64,000 bases of DNA from contig LNEE01000038.1 in NCBI GenBank assembly GCA_001464895.1, positions 62,001 through 126,000 of the forward strand, written 5' to 3'. The stretch is from Betaproteobacteria bacterium Ga0077532. Lineage in GTDB: Bacteria > Pseudomonadota > Gammaproteobacteria > Burkholderiales > Ga0077523. The notes under the pieces were generated by a model that was not told the DNA's origin, searched no databases, and saw only the letters and a list, made by a program, of their open reading frames with translations. Positions 45,707 to 54,672 of this stretch are shown here, one piece after another (position 1 is the stretch's first letter; every line of letters starts with the position of its first letter). Position numbers and translations under genes: made by a program.

Positions 45707-46496
45707 GGACCTGGGCCTGGAGGTTGACGGTCTCGCCTTCGATGGCCATGGCGAGGTTCGCGGTGACGATGCCGTAGCGCGCGAGCAACTCGTTGCTTTC
45801 GTAGGCGAACGCACAGCCGGTGACGCGGGTCGCGAGCAGTGCGTTGCTGCCTCCCGTGGGCGGCGTCGCTTGTGCCGCCGCGATGCCGTAGTTCCAGTGC
45901 CGGCGCAGCACACCGGCCGAGGGATCGCAGGCATAGGTGACGGCGTGCTCCACGACGTGGAACCGGCTTGCGGGCGACTCCAGCGGAAATCGCTTCGCAG
46001 CCGTCAGCGTCACGGTGGACGCCGAGGCGCTCGCCACCGTCGCGCGGTTGTTGCCACCCGCCTGCCAGGCGTCGCTCCCGGTGAAACCCGTACCGAGATT
46101 GAAGACGACGATCTGGTTGCCCGCGGAGATGGGCGGCATGTTCCCGATCACGTCGAAGCTCGAATCCCCGGCCGCCGTCACGAAGTCGAGCGTGTTCCCC
46201 GTGCCGACGTCCGTGACCTCGGCGCGGTAGCGCCCGCCACCCGTGGTGATGAGGAACTCGATGAAGCGACCGGTCGGATCGACTCGGATGCTGTTCGGCA
46301 GCGCAAGGCGGAGGTCGCGCGAGAGACGTCGCAGCGCGGTGTCCGCGGCGTCGGTGAGTTCCGCGCGGCGGGTCGCGTCGAAGTACCCTTCGATGGGTTG
46401 CTTGATGAAGACGGCGACCATCGCGGACACGATGCCCGCGATCGCGATCACGACCACCGCCTCCACCAGGGTGAAGCCGCGCGCCGACGTTCTCAT
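45687..46496 (-). CDS. mshO: MSHA minor pilin MshO
   Basis: 269 aa. Prepilin leader MRTSARG cleaved before FTLVEAVVVIAIAGIVSAM (N-methylation motif with Glu5). GYFDATRRAELTDAADTALRRLSRD is characteristic of MshO/GspJ-like minor pilins. Its ATG overlaps the mshD stop. Confidence 0.9.
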   Translation of the reverse strand: MRTSARGFTLVEAVVVIAIAGIVSAMVAVFIKQPIEGYFDATRRAELTDAADTALRRLSRDLRLALPNSIRVDPTGRFIEFLITTGGGRYRAEVTDVGTGNTLDFVTAAGDSSFDVIGNMPPISAGNQIVVFNLGTGFTGSDAWQAGGNNRATVASASASTVTLTAAKRFPLESPASRFHVVEHAVTYACDPSAGVLRRHWNYGIAAAQATPPTGGSNALLATRVTGCAFAYESNELLARYGIVTANLAMAIEGETVNLQAQVHVSNTP

Positions 46497-47056
46497 GGCA
46501 GCGCGTTCGGCGCGTAGCGCACGCGGTAGCGGCTCAGCGTGACGGACTCACGACCTGGCCCCGTCACCGTGACGGATACGAGGGCGACGGCGTCCGGGTC
46601 CGCGAACCCGAGCCCGCCGCGCGTGACGTTCACCGACGCCGCGTAGGGTTCGAGGCCGTTGATCGTGGTGCCTGTGAGATCGCGGATGCCCGTCATGGCG
46701 AAGCCGTGATAGTCGTTCACGTTGTCGAACGGTGTCGTCGTGCTGTGGCGACTTTCGCCTGCCTCGGGGCCGGGGGCCGTCATGCTCTCCGGCGTCGTGC
46801 AGCCAGCCGCGCTGGTGGCCGTGGCCGCAGCCGCGTCGTCGGGATCGCAGTACGTGAAGGGCATCAGCGCGATCTCCTCAAGAAGGGACTCCGCGATCAC
46901 GAGGGCCTGTTTGCGCACCACGGGGTCGGCGCTCTTCGCCGCCGTGGTGTTCAGGACCAGCAGGACCCCGGCGAGGCCCACGCTCACGATGACGATGAAG
47001 ACGATCAGTTCGACCAGCGTGAGGCCGCGCTGACCGCGGCGCTCAGGGGTGTGCAT
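46493..47056 (-). CDS. mshD: MSHA minor pilin MshD
   Basis: 187 aa. Leader MHTPERRGQRG, then LTLVELIVFIVIVSVGLAGV (pilin helix with Glu5; Gly-Leu rather than Gly-Phe at the processing site). DPVVRKQALVIAESLLEEIALMPFTYCDP is the classic MshD/GspI-type segment. It overlaps mshC by 14 bp and mshO by 4 bp. Confidence 0.9.
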   Translation of the reverse strand: MHTPERRGQRGLTLVELIVFIVIVSVGLAGVLLVLNTTAAKSADPVVRKQALVIAESLLEEIALMPFTYCDPDDAAAATATSAAGCTTPESMTAPGPEAGESRHSTTTPFDNVNDYHGFAMTGIRDLTGTTINGLEPYAASVNVTRGGLGFADPDAVALVSVTVTGPGRESVTLSRYRVRYAPNALP

Positions 47057-47504
47057 GGCCGGTCTCCGCTTCCACGGTGAACGACTTCGCGAGACCGCCA
47101 CCGCTGACGGTGACCGTGATCGGACCGGGGCTGGGCCGCCCCTGCGCATCGAAGCTGAACGAGGTGCCGGAGATCGCGACGTCGGACGATCCGCTCACGG
47201 CCAGCGGCCCGCCGGTGCCCGGGCCTGCGACGTTGCCGCCGCAACCACCGCCGATGTCGAAGCACGCGGAGAGGCCATTGGCCGCGAACGTCACGCGCAC
47301 CGTGGATCGCGAAGCCACGGCTGCCTTCTGGGCGTACCGCACCGCGGCCAGGGCGCTGTCGAACGTGCCCTGTACCTCGAAGTCGCTGGTGGTGGTGATG
47401 CGCGGCAGGGCGACGGCGGCGAGGATGCCGAGGATCACGATCACCATCACCAGTTCGGTGAGGGTGAAGCCGCGCTGCGCCGGGACTGAGCGGTGGAGCG
47501 CCAT
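47043..47504 (-). CDS. mshC: MSHA minor pilin MshC
   Basis: 153 aa. Leader MALHRSVPAQRG, then [20 protein letters not shown]. The body has VQGTFDSALAAVRYAQKAAVASRS, a GspH/FimT-like pattern, and a Cys pair in ACFDIGGGCGG. A minor pilin that likely helps prime fibre assembly. The start at 47504 is the ATG that opens the prepilin leader. Confidence 0.88.
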   Translation of the reverse strand: MALHRSVPAQRGFTLTELVMVIVILGILAAVALPRITTTSDFEVQGTFDSALAAVRYAQKAAVASRSTVRVTFAANGLSACFDIGGGCGGNVAGPGTGGPLAVSGSSDVAISGTSFSFDAQGRPSPGPITVTVSGGGLAKSFTVEAETGHAHP

Positions 47505-47554
47505 GCCTGGAACGCCTGCGCGGCCCTTCACGCAGGCGACGCGGAGACGGTCGG

Positions 47555-47962
47555 TCAGTTCGTGCAGATGATGCTGGCGGTGGTCGTCAGCGCCGTGGTG
47601 CTGTTGGTGTCGGTGATCGTGCACGCCACCACGACGCCGTCGCCGGCCGTCGAGCAGTCGCCCGTGCCGCTGATGCTGTACCCGGCGGGGATGGTGTTGC
47701 CCTGGAACAGCGGCGCGAGGATCACGTTCGTGCAGACGTTGGCGGCGTTCAGGCGGGTACCACGGGCCGAGTTCACCTTGAAGGCGCCGTAGTTGATGGA
47801 TGCCGAGGAGTTCAGCGCGCCGGCAACGCCCTGGATGGCGGCACTGCGAGCGTCGCCGCTCAGGTCCACGAACTTCGGGAGGGCCGTCGCCGCGAGGATG
47901 CCGAGGATGACGATGACGACGACGAGCTCGATGAGGGTGAAGCCTTGCTGGGTGCGCTGCAT
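47555..47962 (-). CDS. mshA: MshA-like type IV pilin
   Basis: 135 aa. Leader MQRTQQG, cleaved before [20 protein letters not shown], the MshA N terminus. [21 protein letters not shown] continues the MshA pattern. Three cysteines near the C terminus can form disulfide loops (NVCTN, GDCSTAG, VACTIT, IICTN are the Cys contexts). Probably a structural pilin; a second, longer MshA-like pilin lies just upstream. Confidence 0.85.
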   Translation of the reverse strand: MQRTQQGFTLIELVVVIVILGILAATALPKFVDLSGDARSAAIQGVAGALNSSASINYGAFKVNSARGTRLNAANVCTNVILAPLFQGNTIPAGYSISGTGDCSTAGDGVVVACTITDTNSTTALTTTASIICTN

Positions 47963-48026
47963 GAAACTCTCCTGTTCGCGAATGCCTGGACTGTGTTGCG
48001 TGGGGACCCTGACCGCTCTCGGGATG

Positions 48027-48506
48027 TCAGCATCCGATGGTCGTGGGTGCGGGAATGATCGCCGCCTGGCCCCGGGCCGGCGGCTCCTGATAAGTCATCT
48101 GGCAGGCCGCGACGTCGGCGGCCCCGCGGATCTGGATCACCAGCGGGTTGCCGGCGATCACGTTCACCTGATCCACCTGCGGATTCAGTTGCGCCGCTGT
48201 GACGATGCCGGCGCCGTCGGCCGTCGGGTAACCGAAGCGCATCGTGACGGCGAGGCCGTCCATGTTCACCGTACCGTCGTCCAGGGTGCAGGTCGGCGCC
48301 ACCGAAACGCCCGCCTGGTCGACGCGGCATGCGGCAGAGGCCAGCGCTGCCGCCGATCGCACTGCGCCGTAGATGGCGGAGAGCTTGGCCGCGCGGCTCT
48401 GACTCTGCATGTTCACGTAGCGCGGCAGGGCGAAGGCCGCGAGGATCCCGATGATCGAGATCACGACGACCAGTTCAATCAGAGTGAAGCCACGTTGCTG
48501 TTTCAT
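48027..48506 (-). CDS. Second MshA-like type IV pilin
   Basis: 159 aa. Leader MKQQRG, cleaved before [40 protein letters not shown] differs from the other MshA-like pilin. Cysteines in SAACRV, PTCTL, AACQM and the C-terminal TIGC suggest two disulfides. Which of the two is the major fibre subunit cannot be told from sequence; MshB-like use is also possible. Confidence 0.85.
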   Translation of the reverse strand: MKQQRGFTLIELVVVISIIGILAAFALPRYVNMQSQSRAAKLSAIYGAVRSAAALASAACRVDQAGVSVAPTCTLDDGTVNMDGLAVTMRFGYPTADGAGIVTAAQLNPQVDQVNVIAGNPLVIQIRGAADVAACQMTYQEPPARGQAAIIPAPTTIGC

Positions 48507-48627
48507 TCGTTCGGTATCCGCATCGGGATCGGGCGGCAGGATCGACAGGCTCGAACCCTGTCCCGCGACCTCCTCGACTGGACCCCGTATCGGCCCTGCG
48601 GCAGGCGACTTGAATGGCAGGCCTGCG

Positions 48628-49863
48628 TCATTTGGTCATCGCCGCCTGGCCGAGATCCCAGATCGGGAGGAACACGCCCAGCGCGAGGATCAGCACGAGC
48701 ACGCCGAGTCCGACGATGAGGATCGGCTCGATCTGCGCGGAGAGCGTCTTCAGCTCGTACTCCACCTCGCGCTGATAGAGATCGGCCACCTCCTCCATCA
48801 TGTCGTCGAGCGATCCGGACTCCTCGCCCACGACGATCATCTGCAGGGCGACGGGCGTGAACACGTTGCTGGCGACTGCCGTGCGCAGCAGGCTCTCGCC
48901 GCGCTCGACCCCTTCGCGCATGCGCTCGATGCGTCGCGCCATGTGGGCGTTGTCGACGGTCTGCGCGGTGAGCGACAGGGCCTGGGTGATGGGCACGCCG
49001 CTGCGGAACGCGAGTGCGAAACTGCGAGCGAAGCGCGCGATCGTCGCCTTGCGGACGATCTTTCCCGCCACGGGAATCGCCAGGCGCACGCGGTCCCACC
49101 AGAGGCGCCCGACGGGCGTGCGCACGTAGCGGACGAAGCCCACGATGGTGCCCACGGTTCCGGCGAGCATCCACGGCCACCACGCGACCGTGAAGTCGGA
49201 GACCGCGATCAGGAGGCGCGTCATCCACGGGAGATCCGCGCCGAACCCCTTGTAGACCTTCGCAAAGGCGGGGATCACGAACAGGTTGATGACGAGCATC
49301 GCACCGGCCATCGCCATCACCACGAAGGTCGGATATCGCAGCGCAGAACGCACCTGCGTGCGCATGAACTCCTGGAACTCGAGATGATGGAAGAGCCGGA
49401 GGAATACCTCCTCCAGCCGGCCCGTGCTCTCGCCCACGTAGACCATCGCCACGTAGAAGGGCGTGAAGACGTGCGGCTGGCGCGCCATCGACGACGACAG
49501 GTCGCGGCCGCCTTCGAGGTTGGTCGAGATGTCACGCACCGTGTCGCGCAGCGTCGGGTTCACGGCCGATTCCTGCAGCCCCGACAACGCCCGCATGATC
49601 GGCACACCCGCCTTCAGCAACGCGTACATCTGTCGACTGAACAGCATCAGCTCCGGCGTCTCCACGCGGGGGCGACCGAGCCTCGCGATGAGACTCCCGA
49701 CGTCCTTGCCCTCCGTGGTGCCATCGCGGGCGGGCTCGATCGCGACCGGCGTGGTGCCTAACGCGAGGAGCTGCGTGGCAACGGCGCTGCTGTCGGCGGC
49801 ATCGAGCACGCCCTTCACCAGACCGCCGCTCCCGTCGCGCCCGCTGTACTGGAATCTCGGCAC
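48628..49863 (-). CDS. mshG: MSHA inner-membrane platform protein MshG (PilC/GspF-like)
   Basis: 411 aa from a GTG (PRFQYSGRDGSGGLVKG follows, the family opening). Two GspF repeats (about 75-200, 275-400) with three spans; the repeats are marked by FSRQMYALLKAGVPIMRAL and FARSFALAFRSGVPITQAL. The inner-membrane platform on which MshE acts. The GTG lies 1 bp after the mshE stop. Confidence 0.93.
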   Translation of the reverse strand: MPRFQYSGRDGSGGLVKGVLDAADSSAVATQLLALGTTPVAIEPARDGTTEGKDVGSLIARLGRPRVETPELMLFSRQMYALLKAGVPIMRALSGLQESAVNPTLRDTVRDISTNLEGGRDLSSSMARQPHVFTPFYVAMVYVGESTGRLEEVFLRLFHHLEFQEFMRTQVRSALRYPTFVVMAMAGAMLVINLFVIPAFAKVYKGFGADLPWMTRLLIAVSDFTVAWWPWMLAGTVGTIVGFVRYVRTPVGRLWWDRVRLAIPVAGKIVRKATIARFARSFALAFRSGVPITQALSLTAQTVDNAHMARRIERMREGVERGESLLRTAVASNVFTPVALQMIVVGEESGSLDDMMEEVADLYQREVEYELKTLSAQIEPILIVGLGVLVLILALGVFLPIWDLGQAAMTK

Positions 49864-49864
49864 G

Positions 49865-51568
49865 TCAATCCTCGAACTGGTTCGAGGCGCGCATCGCCTC
49901 GGCGATGGTGGTGCGGCCTTCGGCGACGAGGTCGAGCGCATGGCGACGCAGCGTCATGCCGCCCATCTGCCGGCGCGCGGCTTCCATGAAGACCTGCGGA
50001 TCGCCGTGGTTCGCCGCATCGACGACCGGACGCGTCATCTCCAGCATCTCGTAGACGCCGACGCGGCCCGAGTAGCCGGTCTGGTTGCACTGGAGGCAGC
50101 CCGCACCGCGTCGCTGCCGGAACCCCGCGGCGCGGTCGCCCAACTCCATGCGGACCCATTCGCGCTCGTAGACGTCGGGCTCGTGCCAGTCGCTGCAGTG
50201 ATCGCAGTTCACGCGCACCAGACGCTGCGCGATCACGACCTGCAGCGACATGGCCACCATGTAGCGCGGGGCGCCCATGTCGAGCAGACGGATGGGGGTG
50301 CTAATGGCGTCGTTCGTGTGCAGCGTGGAGAGCACGAGGTGGCCGGTGAGCGCAGCGCGCAGGCCGGTCTCGACGGTGCCCTGGTCGCGCATCTCGCCCA
50401 CGAGGATCACATCCGGATCCTGGCGCAGGGCGGTGCGCAGGACGCGGCCGAAGGTGAGATCGATCTTCTCGTGCACCTGCACCTGGTTGAGACCCGGGAG
50501 GCGGTACTCGACGGGATCCTCGACGGTGATGATCTTGCGTTCGTGCGTGTTGAGTTCACCGAGCGCGGCGTACAGCGTGGTGGTCTTGCCGCTCCCCGTG
50601 GGGCCGGTGACGAGCACCATGCCGCTCGGTCGCTGGATGATCCGCCGCATGCGGTCGAGCACGGGACCGGGCATGCCGAGGCGATCGAGCGTCACGACGC
50701 CACCGGCCTGGTTCAGGATCCGCATCACCACGGACTCGCCATGCTGGGTCGGCATGGTCGAGATCCGCACGTCCACCTGGCTGTTCCGAACCTTCGCGAC
50801 GAAACGGCCGTCCTGCGGCAGGCGCTTCTCGGAGATGTCGAGGCCGGACATGAGTTTCAGGCGCAGCACCAGCGGCGCCGAGATCTTCGACTCCGCCTCG
50901 GTCTGGACGTACAGCACGCCGTCGATGCGGAAGCGGATGAAGAGCCTGCTCTCCTGCGGCTCGATATGGATGTCGGAAGCCCGGACCCGCAGCGCTTCGT
51001 CGAACACCGACTGCAGCAACTTGACGACCGGCGCCTCTTCCGCGCCGGCCGAGGTCGCGAGCGTCGTGAAGCTGACCGCCGCGTCACCGACCTCGTCGCC
51101 CAGCTCCTGCGCGAGGCCGCTGATCTCCTCGGTGCGGGCGTAGCCGCGGTCGATGGCTGCCAGCAACTGGGATTCGGCGACGACCGCCTGCTCGATGTCG
51201 CGCTTCAGGATGCGAGTGAGTTCGTCGTACGCCGGGAGATCCGTCGGATCGGCCATGCCCACGCGGTACGTGGCGCCGAGATCCTCGAGCACCATGGCGC
51301 GATAACGGCGCGCTTGAGATTCCGGGAGTTTCCCGAGAAGCTCCGGCTTCGGCGTGAACTGACGCAGGTCGACGAACGAGATCTCCAGCTGGCGGGCGAG
51401 CGCCTGGCAGATCTTCTCCTCGGTCACGAAGCCGGAATCGATGAAGACGCGGCCGAGACGACGACCCGTGCGCTTCTGGTCGTCGAGGGCGGTCTTCAGC
51501 TGGGCTTCGGTGAGCAGGCCCTGTCTCAGAAGGATCTCGCCGAGGCGGACTTTTTCGGGTCTTGGCAT
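49865..51568 (-). CDS. mshE: MSHA pilus extension ATPase MshE (c-di-GMP-responsive type)
   Basis: 567 aa. The N-terminal MshEN domain carries both tandem cyclic-di-GMP motifs: RLGEILLRQGLLTEAQLKTA...DQ (about 8-31) and RLGRVFIDSGFVTEEKICQA...RQ (about 35-58). GspE/PilB core: Walker A GPTGSGKTTTLYAAL, Asp box ITVEDPVEYRLPG, Walker B VILVGEMRD, His box LSTLHTND. The zinc cysteines CDHC (about 470) and CLQC are present. It drives pilus extension, gated by c-di-GMP in homologues. First gene of the msh cluster; divergent from trmL. Confidence 0.96.
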   Translation of the reverse strand: MPRPEKVRLGEILLRQGLLTEAQLKTALDDQKRTGRRLGRVFIDSGFVTEEKICQALARQLEISFVDLRQFTPKPELLGKLPESQARRYRAMVLEDLGATYRVGMADPTDLPAYDELTRILKRDIEQAVVAESQLLAAIDRGYARTEEISGLAQELGDEVGDAAVSFTTLATSAGAEEAPVVKLLQSVFDEALRVRASDIHIEPQESRLFIRFRIDGVLYVQTEAESKISAPLVLRLKLMSGLDISEKRLPQDGRFVAKVRNSQVDVRISTMPTQHGESVVMRILNQAGGVVTLDRLGMPGPVLDRMRRIIQRPSGMVLVTGPTGSGKTTTLYAALGELNTHERKIITVEDPVEYRLPGLNQVQVHEKIDLTFGRVLRTALRQDPDVILVGEMRDQGTVETGLRAALTGHLVLSTLHTNDAISTPIRLLDMGAPRYMVAMSLQVVIAQRLVRVNCDHCSDWHEPDVYEREWVRMELGDRAAGFRQRRGAGCLQCNQTGYSGRVGVYEMLEMTRPVVDAANHGDPQVFMEAARRQMGGMTLRRHALDLVAEGRTTIAEAMRASNQFED

Positions 51569-51675
51569 GGGTCGTCGGGTTGGCGGGGCATTCCGGCCGC
51601 CAGGAAACGGCCGGTGCGGGACTCACGCCAACTTCGGCAAAACAACGGCATGACTTGAGCGAGGCAGTGATTCCC

Positions 51676-52140
51676 GTGTTCGACGTGGTCCTGTTCCAGC
51701 CGGAAATTCCCCCGAACACCGGCAATGCCATCCGCCTGTGCGCCAACACCGGCGCGGGTCTGCACCTGGTCGAGCCGCTCGGCTTCCGCATGGGCGATCG
51801 GGAGGTGAAACGTGCCGGTCTCGACTACCACGAGATGACGTGTGTGACGGTGCATCCCGATCTCGACACATGCTTCTCGCGGCTGACAGGGCAGCGCCGA
51901 TTCGCCCTGACGACGAAGGCGAGCCGGGCCGTGTACGACGTGGCTTTCCAGCCCGGGGATGTCTTCGTCTTCGGACCGGAGACTCGGGGGTTGCCGGACG
52001 ACGTGCTGGCGCGGTTCGACGAGCGGTACAGGCTGCGGCTGCCGATGGTGCCGGGCAACCGGAGCCTCAACCTGTCGAACGCAGTGGCGGTGGTGGTCTA
52101 CGAAGCCTGGCGCCAGCAGGGTTTCGCTGGGGCTTCGTAG
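51676..52140 (+). CDS. trmL: tRNA (cytidine(34)-2'-O)-methyltransferase TrmL
   Basis: 154 aa from this GTG; the family begins F-x-V-VL-x-P-E-IPPNTGN, here VFDVVLFQPEIPPNTGN. SPOUT (SpoU) knot motifs: FGPETRGLP and MVPGNRSLNLSNAVAVVVYEA. Methylates the wobble base of tRNA-Leu in E. coli. An upstream GTG at 51667 is a possible alternative. Confidence 0.93.
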   Translation: MFDVVLFQPEIPPNTGNAIRLCANTGAGLHLVEPLGFRMGDREVKRAGLDYHEMTCVTVHPDLDTCFSRLTGQRRFALTTKASRAVYDVAFQPGDVFVFGPETRGLPDDVLARFDERYRLRLPMVPGNRSLNLSNAVAVVVYEAWRQQGFAGAS

Positions 52141-52165
52141 GCCGGGAGGACGGGGGGACGGCGGC

Positions 52166-53155
52166 TCAGCCCTGGACTTCGGACTTCTGGTCGCGGCGGA
52201 GGAGCTGGTCGGCGGCCTCGCGCGCGCCGATCTCGCCGTCGAGCAGGCGGCACACGGCCTCGGTGATCGGCATCTCGACACCGTGCGTCGCGGCGAGTCG
52301 ACGGGCTTCGCGGGCGGTACCGACGCCTTCGGCCACGTGGCCGAGGTCGGCGAGGATCTTCTGCAGCGTCTCCCCCTTCGCGAGCCCGAGGCCCACGCGG
52401 CGGTTCCGCGAGAGGTCGCCGGTGCACGTGAGGATGAGGTCGCCGGCGCCCGAGAGGCCGAGGAAGGTTTCGGTGCGGCCGCCCATCTTCAGGCCGAGGC
52501 GGGTGATCTCCGCGAGCCCCCGGGTCATCAGGGCGGCGCGGGCCGAGAGGCCGAAGCCGAGCCCGTCGCAGATCCCGGCCGCGATGGCCATGACGTTCTT
52601 GACGGCGCCGCCGACCTCGACGCCGGCAACATCATCGGTGGAGTAGATGCGCAGCCGCGGGCTGTGGAGCTGCCGCGCCGTCTCGTCGGCGAACACGGGA
52701 TCGGACGACGCCAGCGTGACGGCTGCCGGCAGACCCCGCGCGATCTCCTCGGCGAAGCTCGGTCCGGAGACCGCGCCGCGCCGGACGGTCGGGGCGAGGA
52801 CTTCCTCGGCGACCTGATGGGGGAAGCGCGCAGTGACCGGTTCGAAGCCCTTGCAGAGCCAGAGGATGGGCGCAGTACACCTGGTGGCGGCGACCGCCTG
52901 AAGCGTGCCGCGCAGCGCCGCGGTGGGCGTCGCGATGATGATGAGGTCGGTGCCTTCGAGCGCTGCGGTCAGCGCGTGCTCCACGAGCATGTCGTCGGGG
53001 AGCCGATGGCCCGGCAGGAAGTCGTTCGTGCGCGTGGCGCGCATGGCCTCGCAATGCGCCTGCTGCCACGTCCACAGGACCGTGCGGTGGCGGCCATGCT
53101 GTGCGAGGGCGAAAGCCGTGCCCCAGGCGCCGGCACCGAGGATGGCGAGCCTCAC
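52166..53155 (-). CDS. gpsA: Glycerol-3-phosphate dehydrogenase [NAD(P)+]
   Basis: 329 aa. Reduces dihydroxyacetone phosphate to glycerol-3-phosphate for phospholipids. Rossmann opening LAILGAGAWGTAFALA; GLGFGLSARAALMTRGLAEI and GGAVKNVMAIAAGICDGL carry the catalytic Lys region; the LTCTGDLSRNRRVGLGLAKG segment is also conserved. Its ATG overlaps the stop of the SH3 gene (start at 53155, stop at 53152). Confidence 0.95.
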   Translation of the reverse strand: MRLAILGAGAWGTAFALAQHGRHRTVLWTWQQAHCEAMRATRTNDFLPGHRLPDDMLVEHALTAALEGTDLIIIATPTAALRGTLQAVAATRCTAPILWLCKGFEPVTARFPHQVAEEVLAPTVRRGAVSGPSFAEEIARGLPAAVTLASSDPVFADETARQLHSPRLRIYSTDDVAGVEVGGAVKNVMAIAAGICDGLGFGLSARAALMTRGLAEITRLGLKMGGRTETFLGLSGAGDLILTCTGDLSRNRRVGLGLAKGETLQKILADLGHVAEGVGTAREARRLAATHGVEMPITEAVCRLLDGEIGAREAADQLLRRDQKSEVQG

Positions 53156-53589
53156 AGTCCGAACACCTCGCCTGCGCGGACGAACCCGGTGAGACCGTCG
53201 CGATGCTTCACCCGTGCCCAGCCGGTCGTGGTCGTGTCGAGGAGTTCGAGGATGAGACCCTGGGTGGCCTCGAAGACCGGCGTGGCCGTGGCGCTCGCGG
53301 CTTCACGTACGACGGCGCTGCCGATCGAGATCGCCACCGTGCGCCGGGTCGACACGACCTTCGCCTCCGCCCAGCCGAGCTTCCCGCCCGGCTCGCGGAC
53401 CTTGGTCCACCCTTCGATCGCCGAGATGACTTCCAGGGGCGAACCCGGACTCACCAGGTACACCCGGGTCGCGCGGACGGAAGGGGCGTCGTAGAGCACG
53501 ACGGGGGCCTCGCCCGCGGAGCGATAGTCCAGGGCGGCCGCACCGGTCGCCCAGAGCAGGGCGGCCAGTGCGAGAGCGGCGAGTTTCAG
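53152..53589 (-). CDS. Secreted bacterial SH3-domain protein with apparent CTG start
   Basis: 145 aa. Two SH3-like domains (about 25-82, 88-145), with APVVLYDAPSVRATRVYLV and VVREAASATATPVFEATQG, DTTTTGWARVKHRDGLTGFV. The coding frame opens, right after secB, with a signal peptide (KLAALALAALLWATGAAA) but no ATG, GTG or TTG precedes it. The only fitting start is CTG at 53587-53589, which overlaps the secB TGA as CTGA. Such proteins bind peptidoglycan-like ligands. The start is inferred from the signal peptide. Confidence 0.8.
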   Translation of the reverse strand: MKLAALALAALLWATGAAALDYRSAGEAPVVLYDAPSVRATRVYLVSPGSPLEVISAIEGWTKVREPGGKLGWAEAKVVSTRRTVAISIGSAVVREAASATATPVFEATQGLILELLDTTTTGWARVKHRDGLTGFVRAGEVFGL

Positions 53590-54059
53590 TGCGTCTGCGC
53601 CGGAGCGGCCTGACCTTCGGCCTGCTGGCGCTGGCGGTAGAGCGCCTCGAAGTTCATGGGCGCGAGGAAGACCGGGGGGAAGCCCGCGCGCACGGCCATG
53701 TCGGACACGGTCTCGCGCAGGTACGGCAGGAGGATGGTCGGGCAGGTGATCGCGTAGATCAGTTCCAGATCGGATTCCGGCACGCCACGGACCAGGAAGA
53801 TGCCGCCCTGGCTCGCTTCGATCAGGAACACCGTCTTGCCCCCGTCCTTCAGCTTGGCGGTGACCGTCGCGGTGAGCACCACCTCGTGGTAGTCGTTGCC
53901 GATCGCCTTGCCATCGTTGCGGAACGAGAATTCCAGTTCCGGCTGGGCCCGCTCCAGGAAGATTTCGGGCGCGTTGGGGATCTCGAGGGAGGCGTCCTTG
54001 ACGTAGATCTTCTCGATGACGAATTGCGGCTGGGCTGCCGCCTGGTCCTGCTCGGCCAT
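53586..54059 (-). CDS. secB: Protein-export chaperone SecB
   Basis: 157 aa tetrameric chaperone that keeps preproteins unfolded for SecA. FVIEKIYVKDASLEIPNAP, EVVLTATVTAKLKDGGKTVF, and the hallmark LLPYLRETVSDMAVRAGFPP and LAPMNFEALYRQR. First of a secB-SH3-gpsA run. Confidence 0.96.
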   Translation of the reverse strand: MAEQDQAAAQPQFVIEKIYVKDASLEIPNAPEIFLERAQPELEFSFRNDGKAIGNDYHEVVLTATVTAKLKDGGKTVFLIEASQGGIFLVRGVPESDLELIYAITCPTILLPYLRETVSDMAVRAGFPPVFLAPMNFEALYRQRQQAEGQAAPAQTH

Positions 54060-54132
54060 GGGAACTCCGGCGTTGGCAAAAGGGGGCCGTAGTGTAACCC
54101 ACGCCCCGCGGCCGGCAGGGGTGCCGAACGGG

Positions 54133-54585
54133 TCAGGCCGACGTGTGGCTGGACGTACGAATCGACGCGTTCTGGGCGATCCACCGGGTGAGCGACGCGG
54201 CGTCCATCGCGCCAGCGATCCGCGCCTTCTCGCGCCCGCCTTCGAAGAGGATCAGCGTCGGGATGCTGCGGATCCCGAGCCCGCCGGCGATCGTGCCGTG
54301 GGCCTCGGTGTCGAGTTTCGCGAACAGCACGCGGCCGGCGTGGGCCCGCGCCGACCGTTCGAACACCGGGGCCATGGCCTTGCAGGGGCCGCACCAGTCG
54401 GCCCAGAAGTCCACGACGACCGGCAATTCGTTGCGGGTGGTGTACCTGGCGAAGGTGTTGGCGTCGAGGGCAACCGGTGCGCCGGTCAGGACCGGGGCGC
54501 GGCAGCGACCGCAGACGGGAGCGTCGCCGAGTCGATCCTCGGGTACGCGATTGACGGCAGAACAGTGGGGACAGACCAATTCCAT
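54133..54585 (-). CDS. trxC: Thioredoxin 2
   Basis: 150 aa. Zinc-binding N-terminal extension with two CxxC pairs (CPHC, CGRC), then a thioredoxin fold with active site WCGPCK in PVVVDFWADWCGPCKAMAP and the cis-Pro IPTLILFEGG. A cytoplasmic disulfide reductase linked to oxidative stress. It overlaps no neighbour; secB lies downstream. Confidence 0.95.
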   Translation of the reverse strand: MELVCPHCSAVNRVPEDRLGDAPVCGRCRAPVLTGAPVALDANTFARYTTRNELPVVVDFWADWCGPCKAMAPVFERSARAHAGRVLFAKLDTEAHGTIAGGLGIRSIPTLILFEGGREKARIAGAMDAASLTRWIAQNASIRTSSHTSA

Positions 54586-54672
54586 GGGGATTCTCCAGGC
54601 AGTGTCGATCCCGCCCGGGCCTTGCATGGCTGCGGCGGGTGGCGCGCCACCCGCGGTGCGCCCGTTCCCCGG

